DNA from: Clostridiales bacterium
Lineage (GTDB): Bacteria; Bacillota; Clostridia; Oscillospirales; CAG-272
Length of the DNA: 13,493 nt
Reading direction: 5' to 3'
Assembly (NCBI GenBank): GCA_018370615.1
Contig: JAGZAC010000013.1
Span: 1 to 13,493 of the forward strand
Positions 1 to 6,740 of the stretch are shown here, one piece after another. A program made the translations under genes and the position numbers. Each line of letters opens with the position of its first letter. Within the stretch, counting starts at the first letter, position 1. The notes beneath the pieces are model-generated. The model was not told the origin of the DNA. It saw nothing but the letters and a program-made list of their open reading frames with translations, and did no database searches.

Positions 1-460
1 GAAGAAAACCATACTGATTATAGACGGACAGGGCGGCCGACTGGGCGTTTTGCTGACAGAGCGGATGAAGGTGGCTCTTCCCGATTTTTCCATTACGGCG
101 GTGGGAACCAATACCATTGCCACAGCCGCGATGCTTCGGGCCGGTGCCGATCACGGGGCCACAGGAGAATATCCTGTAATTTGTGCCGCGGAGCATGCGG
201 CGTATATCGCAGGCCCGGTGGGAATTGCGATTCCCGCGTCCCTCACCGGTGAGGTGACACCAGCGATGGCGGAAGCGGTAGGGCGCAGTCCGGCGGAGAA
301 AATCCTTATTCCGGGGGATAAGTGCGCCATCCACATAGTGGGCACGCAGAAGCTGACATTGGGAGAATATGCAGATATGGCCGTGAAAAGGATTTTGGAG
401 CTGGAGGCTGCTGAGAACGCTAATAAAAAAGGAGAAAGAGAATTATGTACGAAGAACTGA
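1..460 (+). CDS. DUF3842 family protein (start at window edge)
   Basis: The reading frame is open from base 2 and begins KKTILIIDGQGGRLG. The g at base 1 is probably the last base of the ATG, so only about two bases are missing. The protein would be about 152 residues. The first strand followed by GQGGxxG resembles a Rossmann-type nucleotide-binding loop. The segment AVGTNTIATAAMLRAGADHGATGE and the later ILIPGDKC stretch match what I recall of the DUF3842 family of Clostridia. No biochemical function is established for this family to my knowledge. The stop overlaps the start of the next gene by 16 bases, which suggests co-transcription and translational coupling. Family assignment is fairly sure; function is unknown. 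Confidence 0.8.
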   Translation, partial: KKTILIIDGQGGRLGVLLTERMKVALPDFSITAVGTNTIATAAMLRAGADHGATGEYPVICAAEHAAYIAGPVGIAIPASLTGEVTPAMAEAVGRSPAEKILIPGDKCAIHIVGTQKLTLGEYADMAVKRILELEAAENANKKGERELCTKN

Positions 461-990
461 GAGAACAGGCACGGGATGCGGCTGCGCAGCTTGTAGAAGC
501 CGCGAGTCTGAAAGAAGGACAAATCGTAGTGGTAGGGTGCTCTACCAGTGAAGTATGTGGAGAGCAGATTGGAACGGCGTCTGTGCCGCAAGCGGCACAG
601 GCAATGTACGAGGGGCTGATGTCTGTATTTGCCCCTATGGGAATCTATCTCGCGGCCCAGTGCTGTGAGCATCTCAACAGAGCCATTGTAGTGGAGCGCG
701 CTGCAGTGCCGGGAGCGGAAATCGTAAATGTAGTACCCCAACCGAAGGCGGGAGGTTCCTTTGCAACGGCAGCATATCTGGGAGCTGCGGATCCTGTGGT
801 GATAGAGGAAATTGCCGCAGATGCAGGACTGGATATCGGTCTTACTCTCATCGGCATGCACTTGAAGAAGGTTGCGGTGCCGCTGCGTCTTTCTATCAGG
901 AAAATCGGTGCGGCAACACTGAACGCGGCCAGGACCAGACCGAAATTTATCGGTGGAGAACGGGCGCATTATAACGGAGATCTTTTGTGA
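445..990 (+). CDS. YwlG-like UPF0340 (DUF436, TIGR01440) family protein
   Basis: This 181-residue protein has the usual length of the UPF0340 family, whose Bacillus subtilis member is YwlG. Visible family features are VVGCSTSEVCGEQIG near residues 29-43, the AAQCCEHLNRAIVVE stretch around residues 71-85, the Gly/Ala-rich central part, and the C-terminal GMHLKKVAVPLR and ARTRPKFIGGERAHYN segments. It is soluble and has no signal peptide. The ATG at 445 is preceded by AAAGGAG at a suitable distance and lies inside the end of the DUF3842 gene. The molecular role of this family is unknown; paired cysteines at residues 73-74 may be structurally important. No clear terminator follows, only a weak 5-bp hairpin. 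Confidence 0.88.
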   Translation: MYEELREQARDAAAQLVEAASLKEGQIVVVGCSTSEVCGEQIGTASVPQAAQAMYEGLMSVFAPMGIYLAAQCCEHLNRAIVVERAAVPGAEIVNVVPQPKAGGSFATAAYLGAADPVVIEEIAADAGLDIGLTLIGMHLKKVAVPLRLSIRKIGAATLNAARTRPKFIGGERAHYNGDLL

Positions 991-1010
991 AAAACATTTG
1001 AAAGAAACTC

Positions 1011-1039
1011 TTTCCTTTTGGGATAAGATATGCTACAAT
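1011..1039 (+). promoter_or_regulatory. Candidate extended -10 promoter before the palindromic repeats
   Basis: TGCTACAAT at 1031-1039 fits an extended -10 element (TGnTATAAT with one mismatch). The hexamer 17 bases upstream, TTTCCT at 1011-1016, is a poor -35, so the call rests mainly on the -10. If active it would transcribe the two palindromic repeat units and possibly the downstream acyltransferase gene some 400 bases away. Confidence 0.3.
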
Positions 1040-1075
1040 AACAAAAAAGGCGGTTTTACAAAAAGTGCTGTTTTC

Positions 1076-1233
1076 ACAACTTCTCCGTCAGCTGCGCTGA
1101 CACTCACCCCAGGAGTTGCAAAGCAACTCCTACACAGGGGAGGCAAGAACTAGTGTCTCCTTGTGGGGAGGCCTAATACGATAAGGCCCCCTTGTGCAAA
1201 GGGGGCTGGCGGCAAAGCCGCCTGGGGGATTGT
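1076..1233 (+). repeat. Composite palindromic repeat, unit 1
   Basis: This unit runs from ACAAC to ATTGT, imperfect inverted ends. Left hairpin: GTCAGC 1087-1092 pairs with GCTGAC across a TGC loop. Next, CCCC at 1107-1110 pairs with GGGG at 1137-1140, enclosing an extra perfect 9-bp hairpin (1111-1119 with 1123-1131, loop AAA). Centre: AGAACTAGTGTCTCCTTGT, with CTCC/GGAG able to pair. Right hairpins: GCCCCC 1186-1191 with GGGGGC 1201-1206, then GGCGGC with GCCGCC. The right half is roughly the inverted complement of the left half. It has no open reading frame worth calling. It resembles short palindromic intergenic elements that I recall as common in gut Clostridia; mobility (MITE-like) is inferred, not shown. 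Confidence 0.8.
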
Positions 1234-1241
1234 TCTTCTTT

Positions 1242-1387
1242 ACAACCCTTCCGTCAACTTCGTTGACACCTCCCCTTACACAGGGGAGGCTAGATAGAAC
1301 TAGTGTCTCCTTGTAGGGAGGCCTAATACAAAAGGTCCCCCTTGTGTAAAGGGGGATGGCTTCACGTAGTGAAGTCAGGGGGATTGT
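1242..1387 (+). repeat. Composite palindromic repeat, unit 2
   Basis: This is the second tandem copy of the preceding element, with its central part offset by exactly 150 bases (AGAACTAGTGTCTCCTTGT at 1146 and again at 1296). It again runs ACAAC to ATTGT. Hairpins are GTCAAC/GTTGAC around a TTC loop, CCTCCCC 1269-1275 with GGGGAGG 1283-1289, TCCCCC 1336-1341 with GGGGGA 1351-1356, and a GGCTTCA/TGAAGTC arm. Several arms differ from unit 1 but remain paired. It lacks the 20-base hairpin insertion of unit 1 and carries 4 extra bases (TAGA) after GGGGAGGC. Confidence 0.8.
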
Positions 1388-1390
1388 CCT

Positions 1391-1421
1391 TTGCCTGTGT
1401 GTAAGTTTATGTCCTTATAAA
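1391..1421 (+). promoter_or_regulatory. Candidate promoter for the acyltransferase gene
   Basis: TATAAA at 1416-1421 is a reasonable -10. TTGCCT at 1391-1396 is a possible -35 (4 of 6 consensus bases), but the 19-base spacer is long. It lies just after the second palindromic unit and 22 bases before the chosen ATG at 1444. The call is tentative; the first gene of a long same-strand run needs a promoter and this is the nearest candidate. Confidence 0.35.
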
Positions 1422-1443
1422 ATTTTTTATTTTGGAGACGATC

Positions 1444-2862
1444 ATGGTATTTTCATCCCTTGAGTTTCTGTTCCTATATTTCGCGGTAACGATTATGATT
1501 TATTTCATCGTGCCGCTGGCTTTTCGGAACGTAGTGCTGTTAATCGTAAGCCTGGCTTTTTACGGCTGGGGCGAACCGATTTACGTGACGATTATGCTGG
1601 TTTCCATTATTATCGACTACATCTGTGGATATTTTGCAGGCAAATACCGGGAAACAAACAAAAAGAAAGCGCGAAGGTTCGTGATTATCAGTGCGGTGCT
1701 CAACCTGAGCATACTGTGCTTCTTCAAGTACTACACGTTTATCGTGTCCAATCTTCAGCTGCTGCCCTTTGATTTTCTCCAAAAGATCCCGCTGCTGGAA
1801 AATCTGGAGCTGCCGATTGGAATCTCCTTTTATACCTTCCAAACGATGTCCTATACCATCGATATTTATCGGGGAGATGCCAGGGTACAGCGAAATATCG
1901 CTTCCTTCGGAGCATATGTTACTTTGTTCCCTCAGCTAATCGCCGGCCCTATCGTCCGGTATCAGGATGTGGACGATCAGCTCCGTTCCCGTCCCCACAA
2001 TATTGAACTGTTTGCCTCCGGTATGCGGACCTTTATCTGCGGCATGGCAAAAAAGATTTTGCTTGCCAACTGCGCCGGCGCTATGTGGGAAGGGTTCCGG
2101 GAGCTTTCCGCCACAGATGCTACTGTGGTGGGTGCCTGGCTGGGACTGCTGTTTTACGCCTTCCAGATTTATTTTGACTTTTCCGGATATTCTGACATGG
2201 CGATCGGTCTTGGCAAAATGCTAGGCTTCCAGTTCAAAGAAAACTTTTTTTACCCCTATGTATCCAAAAGCATTACAGATTTCTGGCGGCGGTGGCACAT
2301 TTCCATGGGTACCTGGTTCCGTGAATATGTGTATATTCCCCTCGGTGGCAACCGCTGCTCCAAGCTGAAGAATTACCGGAATATTATTATTGTCTGGCTG
2401 CTTACGGGATTCTGGCACGGAGCCAGCTGGAACTATGTGCTGTGGGGCATATATTACTGCATCTTCCTGGTAATAGAAAAGCTATTTTTGCTGAAGGTTC
2501 TCCAGCGGCTGCCTAGCTTTGTAGGGCATATTTATACACTGGTAGTTGTACTGTTCGGCTGGTGGCTGTTTGTCTTTGAGGACCTCAGCGCCGGTGTCAC
2601 ATATCTCGGATATATGTTTGGGCAGGGTGTGGTCGCCTTTACCGAGCCGGGTGCTACCTTTGATTTGCTGCGCAGCGCGTTGTTCCTGATAATTTTGTGT
2701 ATCGCCTCTACGCCTTATCCCAAAAAACTGTTTTACAAGCTGTACGAAAAGGGAAAAGCCGCTCGGGTGGCGATCAGCGCAGTCTGTGCAGGGATGCTGG
2801 TGCTGTGTACTGCCTACCTGGTAGATTCTTCCTACAATCCGTTTTTGTACTTCCGGTTTTAA
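1444..2862 (+). CDS. MBOAT family O-acyltransferase (AlgI/DltB-like)
   Basis: This polytopic membrane enzyme of 472 residues likely moves an acyl (usually acetyl) group across the membrane onto an extracytoplasmic polymer. The N-terminus MVFSSLEFLFLYFAVTIM and the later RNVVLLIVSLAFYGWGEP are typical of AlgI-like proteins. The MBOAT core is complete: DFWRRWHISMGTWFREYVYIPLGGNR with His285, and GFWHGASWNYVLWG with His325, the invariant residue considered catalytic in this family. I chose ATG 1444 rather than the in-frame TTG at 1432 because GGAG at 1434-1437 sits 6 bases before it and the family starts MVFSS. The DHHW gene follows after 20 bases, the usual partner arrangement. The polymer and the acyl donor cannot be read from the sequence. 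Confidence 0.93.
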   Translation: MVFSSLEFLFLYFAVTIMIYFIVPLAFRNVVLLIVSLAFYGWGEPIYVTIMLVSIIIDYICGYFAGKYRETNKKKARRFVIISAVLNLSILCFFKYYTFIVSNLQLLPFDFLQKIPLLENLELPIGISFYTFQTMSYTIDIYRGDARVQRNIASFGAYVTLFPQLIAGPIVRYQDVDDQLRSRPHNIELFASGMRTFICGMAKKILLANCAGAMWEGFRELSATDATVVGAWLGLLFYAFQIYFDFSGYSDMAIGLGKMLGFQFKENFFYPYVSKSITDFWRRWHISMGTWFREYVYIPLGGNRCSKLKNYRNIIIVWLLTGFWHGASWNYVLWGIYYCIFLVIEKLFLLKVLQRLPSFVGHIYTLVVVLFGWWLFVFEDLSAGVTYLGYMFGQGVVAFTEPGATFDLLRSALFLIILCIASTPYPKKLFYKLYEKGKAARVAISAVCAGMLVLCTAYLVDSSYNPFLYFRF

Positions 2863-2882
2863 CAGAAAGGCGGTGAACAGTT

Positions 2883-4226
2883 ATGGATGATATGACAAAA
2901 AATGTACAGCCCATTCCCACGGGAGTGCCGGCGAAAAAAGAAAGAATCACTGCAGACAGTGAGGCGGAAAGATACCTGCAGCTGCAGCTGCGCATGAAAA
3001 AGGAAAGCCGCGGCGCAGATATTCTGCTGATTTTACTAACTCTTGGATTTATTTATGTCATGGCGATTTTATTCTGGGTGCTGCCGGATTCTGATTTCTC
3101 TGCCCAGGAGAATCGGGTCCTTGCTACGGCACCGGAGGTCTCTGTAGAAAACTTCTTTTCCGGAAAGCTTACGGAGGAGGTGTCCGAATATATGGCGGAC
3201 CAGTTCCCCTTCCGGGACTTCTTTGTGGGAATGAAGGCCTTTTCGGAGACTGTCCAGCTGAAGGGACAGAACAACGGCGTCATTTTTGGCAGGGATGGAT
3301 ATCTTACTGCCAGGGCAGACTACCCCAATGAGGAATATCTGAAAACCAATCTGGACGCTGCGGCGGCATTCCAGCAGGCGGCCGAGGAGCAGGGGATTCA
3401 GTGTATCGCCGCTTTTGCGGGACGCAAGCAGGACGTTTGTGACACGTATCTGCCCGCTGTGTACGGATCCTATTATTCCGACCGAATCTGGGGGATATTG
3501 GACGATATTGCCAGGGAGGACGGCCTGTCTTACTTGAATCTGCGGGATCCCCTTCGCAGCCGCGCTGCAGACGGGGAACAGGTATATTACAGAACGGACC
3601 ACCACTGGACGTCGCTGGGCGCATATTATGCGTATACGCAGGTGATGGAATCCCTGGGAGGCGCACCGCTGGCGCTGGGAGCATTTACAGTGGAGGAAGC
3701 CTCAGATGACTTTTACGGCACTACCTGGTCTGCTTCCGGCGCAAAGTGGGTAGCTCCGGACACAATCGAATACTATCACTTCGGGGATGAGGACTTTACT
3801 ATGGAGATCCAGGACAGCACCGGGCAGTTTGAAGGCTACGAGGGATGCACCTATGAGGAGAGGGACGGCATGCAGTACGCTGTCTTTGATACCATGTATG
3901 TGCGGGAGTTCTTGGAGGAAAAGGATCAGTACGCTTCCTTTATGGGCGGCAACTTTGGATATACGCGCATCACGAAGAATGGAGACGAAGATCGAGAGAC
4001 CCTGCTGGTACTGAAGGATTCCTTTGGTCACAGTATGGTGCCGTTTCTGGCGCAGCATTATGATTTGATATTGATCGATTTGCGGTATTATCGTGCATCT
4101 ATGATTCGGTTCTGTGAGGAAAACAATATTGATCAGGTACTGATGCTGTATAATATGGAGACCCTGACGGAAGGGGAATATCTTAGGACACTTGAAGCAG
4201 GTCTTGGAAACAGCGAAAATGAGTGA
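2883..4226 (+). CDS. DHHW family protein, AlgJ/AlgX/DltD-like partner of the MBOAT
   Basis: This 447-residue protein has a cytoplasmic N-tail, one membrane segment at about residues 45-67, and a large extracytoplasmic domain. The signature DHHW lies at residues 239-242 (YYRTDHHWTSLGAYYAY), and LLVLKDSFGHSMVPFL carries a likely nucleophile Ser380. An Asp/His pair in DHHW plus a later Ser is the arrangement of the SGNH-like AlgJ/AlgX acetylation proteins; the catalytic assignment here is by analogy. It would take acyl groups delivered by the upstream MBOAT protein and place them on the polysaccharide. AAAGGCGG at 2866-2873 precedes the ATG. The gene ends just before a lipoprotein gene with which it is probably co-transcribed. 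Confidence 0.88.
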   Translation: MDDMTKNVQPIPTGVPAKKERITADSEAERYLQLQLRMKKESRGADILLILLTLGFIYVMAILFWVLPDSDFSAQENRVLATAPEVSVENFFSGKLTEEVSEYMADQFPFRDFFVGMKAFSETVQLKGQNNGVIFGRDGYLTARADYPNEEYLKTNLDAAAAFQQAAEEQGIQCIAAFAGRKQDVCDTYLPAVYGSYYSDRIWGILDDIAREDGLSYLNLRDPLRSRAADGEQVYYRTDHHWTSLGAYYAYTQVMESLGGAPLALGAFTVEEASDDFYGTTWSASGAKWVAPDTIEYYHFGDEDFTMEIQDSTGQFEGYEGCTYEERDGMQYAVFDTMYVREFLEEKDQYASFMGGNFGYTRITKNGDEDRETLLVLKDSFGHSMVPFLAQHYDLILIDLRYYRASMIRFCEENNIDQVLMLYNMETLTEGEYLRTLEAGLGNSENE

Positions 4227-4243
4227 GAAAGGACTTGTATAGA

Positions 4244-4684
4244 ATGAAACAAAAAATCATTATTGCGGCACTGCTGGTGCTGGCGCTTTCTCTGAGCGCC
4301 TGTACCGTGCATCAGTCGGAAGAAGAGGTCACTGCCACGTCTACCCGGGTAGAGGAGACAACGGACGCCGGAGAGACGCAGGCGCAGACAGAGGAGGACA
4401 CCACGGTGGCGGATTCTACATCTGACAGCGCAGAAAATACCGGGAATGAAATTACTGAAGAAGAAGCGCTGGCCGCCGCAGAGGCATACCTGGGCGATAC
4501 GGATCAGGAGACAGGATACAAATATTCCTTCGCATCTCAGGGAATCATGGAGGATACGGAGACGGGAGAGGAGTTTTACAGGATACGAGTTTCCTGGTAC
4601 TTGCCGGAGGACGACCGATATTCTGTCTGTGGGTATCTTCTCGTGTCTATGGACGGGGAAACCGTATCAAAATTTGACTGGTAA
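4244..4684 (+). CDS. Small lipoprotein with acidic/Thr-rich linker and PepSY-like C-terminal domain
   Basis: This 146-residue protein has a lipoprotein signal peptide (MKQKIIIAALLVLALSLSAC) with lipobox LSAC and lipidation at Cys20. Residues 25-70 form a low-complexity linker rich in Thr, Glu, Ser and Asp, likely spanning the wall. Residues 70-146 form a small domain: a helix (EEEALAAAEAYLG) followed by strands (EFYRIRVSWYL, GYLLVSMDGETVSKFDW). This helix-then-sheet pattern is PepSY-like, but that is only a resemblance by eye. I chose ATG 4244, preceded by AAAGGA at 4228-4233, over the in-frame GTG at 4223 because it gives a normal signal peptide. It lies between the acetylation genes and a topoisomerase-like gene. 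Function unknown. Confidence 0.8.
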   Translation: MKQKIIIAALLVLALSLSACTVHQSEEEVTATSTRVEETTDAGETQAQTEEDTTVADSTSDSAENTGNEITEEEALAAAEAYLGDTDQETGYKYSFASQGIMEDTETGEEFYRIRVSWYLPEDDRYSVCGYLLVSMDGETVSKFDW

Positions 4685-4717
4685 AAGGTACCAGTCACAA
4701 GGAAGGATAAAAAATAC

Positions 4718-6718
4718 ATGACGAAGAAAAAGGAAACGGCACAGTATAACGACCAATCCATTGAAAAACTGGAGGGAGCGGACCGGGTGCGGCTGCGGCC
4801 GGCAGTTATCTTCGGTTCCGATGGACTGGAAGGCTGTGAGCACGCCTTTTTTGAAATATTATCCAACTCTGTGGATGAGGCGAGAGAGGGATACGGATCA
4901 ACGATTACCGTAACCGTTTACCGGGACCATTCTATTGAGGTGGACGACCGGGGACGTGGAATCCCCATGGGGTATAATGAAAAATACAATTGCTACAACT
5001 GGGAACTGATTTACTGTGAGCTGTACGCCGGGGGAAAATATAAAAACAACTCCGGTATGGGGGGATACGAATTTTCCCTGGGGCTCAACGGCCTTGGCGC
5101 CTGCGCCACCCAGTATGCCTCAGAATTTTTTGAGGTCCACTCCTTTGACGGAAAAAATCTCTCCCACATGTCCTTTCGCAAAGGAAATCCGGTAGGAGAA
5201 CTGGAAACCAGAGAGCTGGAGAAGGGAGAGCGACGCACCGGGACGGTGACCTATTGGCGGCCCGACCTGGAGGTGTTTACTGATATTGCCATCCCCAGGG
5301 AATATTATGAGGATACGCTGGAAAAGCAGGCGGTGGTCAACGCCGGGCTGCGGTTTATCCTGCGGTACGAAAACACAGACGGAGCTTTCGAGGAAAAGGA
5401 ATTCCTATATCCCAACGGCATTTCCGACTATGTTGCCCGCCTGGCAGGAGATACGGCCCTGACCCAGCCGGTGCTGTGGAAAATGCCGGAGACCCGGGGC
5501 CGAGACCGGGCGGACAAGGAGGAATACCGCCTTATTGCGGAGGTTTCTTTCTGCGTGTCCAATACAGTAAACGTGTTGGAATATTATCACAATTCCAGCT
5601 TTCTGGAACATGGCGGCTCTCCGGAGCGGGCAGTAAAAACCGCTTTTGTTTATGCCATTGACCGGAAGCTGAAGGCTCTGGGAAAATACAATAAAAATGA
5701 ATCCAAAATCACCTTTGCCGATGTGCAGGACTGCCTGGTGCTGGTGACCAACTCCTTTTCCACCCAGACCTCTTATGCCAACCAGACGAAAAAGGCAATC
5801 ACCAATTCCTTTATCACAGAGGCGCTGACGAATTTCCTGAAGGAACAGCTGGAGATATACTTCCTGGAAAACGCCATGGAAGCGGACAAGCTGCTGAACC
5901 AGGTTCTAGTAAACAAGCGTTCCAGAGAAACAGCGGAATCCACCCGTCTCAACATCAAGAAGAAGCTGGCGACCACCAATGACGTAGCCAGCCGAGTGGA
6001 GAAGTTTGTCTCCTGCCGCTCCCGGGATCCTCTGCGCCGGGAACTGTATATTGTGGAGGGGGATTCCGCAATGACCAGTTGCAAGCTGGGACGGGACGCG
6101 GAATTTCAGGCGATTATCCCTGTGCGGGGAAAGACGCTGAACTGCCTCAAAAGCACTTATGAAAAAATCTTTAAAAATGATATTATTGTGGATCTTTTGC
6201 GGGTCATCGGCTGCGGTGTAGAAATTAAGGGCAAGGTAAAGGGCGATTTTGTTCCCTTTGATTTGGATTCTCTGCGCTGGTCCAAAATTATTATCTGCAC
6301 CGATGCGGATGAGGACGGCTTCCAGATCCGCACCCTGCTGCTGACTATGTTTTACCGGCTGCTGCCCAGCCTGATTTTAGAGGGGAAGGTATATATTGCT
6401 GAATCCCCTCTGTATGAAATTACAGCAAAGGATAAAATATATTTTGCCTATAACGAGGCAGAAAAGGCCGAAATCCTAGAGCAGCTGGGGGATGTGAAAT
6501 ATACGCTTCAGCGCTCTAAAGGATTGGGCGAAAACGAGCCGGATATGATGTGGCAGACTACGATGAACCCTGCTACCCGCCGCCTCATTCGGGTGTCCGA
6601 GGCGGACGCTAAGGCAACGGAGGAAATTTTTGACACACTGCTGGGAGATAATCTGCCCGGCAGAAAGGAGTTTATCGCCCAGTTTGCCGCTATGTACGCG
6701 GAAAAGGCAGATGTTTGA
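4718..6718 (+). CDS. Divergent type IIA topoisomerase B subunit (GyrB/ParE-like)
   Basis: This 666-residue protein has the full GyrB/ParE domain order. The GHKL ATPase domain shows Glu46 and Asn50 in EILSNSVDEAREGYG, DDRGRGIP at 76-83, and a lid-like LGLNGLG at 121-127. The transducer carries QTK at 356-358. The Toprim domain has EGDSA at 447-451, PVRGK ending at Lys472, and DADEDG at 529-534, and RSKGLGENEPDMMWQTTMNPATRRL follows. All expected catalytic acids are present, so it should be active. Several motifs deviate from standard gyrase (GLNGLG for GLHGVG, DADEDGFQ for DADVDGAH), pointing to a second, accessory topoisomerase rather than the housekeeping GyrB. AGGAAGGA at 4700-4707 precedes the ATG. 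A-subunit gene is absent: the next gene, 22 bases on, is a lipoprotein. Confidence 0.9.
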   Translation: MTKKKETAQYNDQSIEKLEGADRVRLRPAVIFGSDGLEGCEHAFFEILSNSVDEAREGYGSTITVTVYRDHSIEVDDRGRGIPMGYNEKYNCYNWELIYCELYAGGKYKNNSGMGGYEFSLGLNGLGACATQYASEFFEVHSFDGKNLSHMSFRKGNPVGELETRELEKGERRTGTVTYWRPDLEVFTDIAIPREYYEDTLEKQAVVNAGLRFILRYENTDGAFEEKEFLYPNGISDYVARLAGDTALTQPVLWKMPETRGRDRADKEEYRLIAEVSFCVSNTVNVLEYYHNSSFLEHGGSPERAVKTAFVYAIDRKLKALGKYNKNESKITFADVQDCLVLVTNSFSTQTSYANQTKKAITNSFITEALTNFLKEQLEIYFLENAMEADKLLNQVLVNKRSRETAESTRLNIKKKLATTNDVASRVEKFVSCRSRDPLRRELYIVEGDSAMTSCKLGRDAEFQAIIPVRGKTLNCLKSTYEKIFKNDIIVDLLRVIGCGVEIKGKVKGDFVPFDLDSLRWSKIIICTDADEDGFQIRTLLLTMFYRLLPSLILEGKVYIAESPLYEITAKDKIYFAYNEAEKAEILEQLGDVKYTLQRSKGLGENEPDMMWQTTMNPATRRLIRVSEADAKATEEIFDTLLGDNLPGRKEFIAQFAAMYAEKADV

Positions 6719-6740
6719 AGTAAAAAACGGGGGTGTGCAT

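Noticed and set aside
151..969. A 272-codon open frame on the minus strand across the first two genes.
   Set aside because: It is antisense to two genes with clear family signatures, and its translation has no recognisable motif; it reflects the GC-rich third positions of the real genes.
1000..1014. GAAAG/CTTTC hairpin followed by CTTTTG as a terminator of the first operon.
   Set aside because: The stem is only 5 bp, A/T-rich, and the T run is short and interrupted.
953..1153. A 66-codon plus-strand frame entering the repeat region.
   Set aside because: It starts inside the YwlG-like gene, has no ribosome site and runs through palindromic repeat sequence.
1076..1387. Repeats considered as a CRISPR array.
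   Set aside because: Only two units, the whole unit is repeated with no unique spacers, each unit contains several hairpins, and no cas gene is nearby.
6630..6740. Upstream in-frame start for the solute-binding lipoprotein.
   Set aside because: It would overlap the topoisomerase gene and bury the lipoprotein signal peptide 37 residues inside the protein; ATG 6741 gives a correct signal and lipobox.
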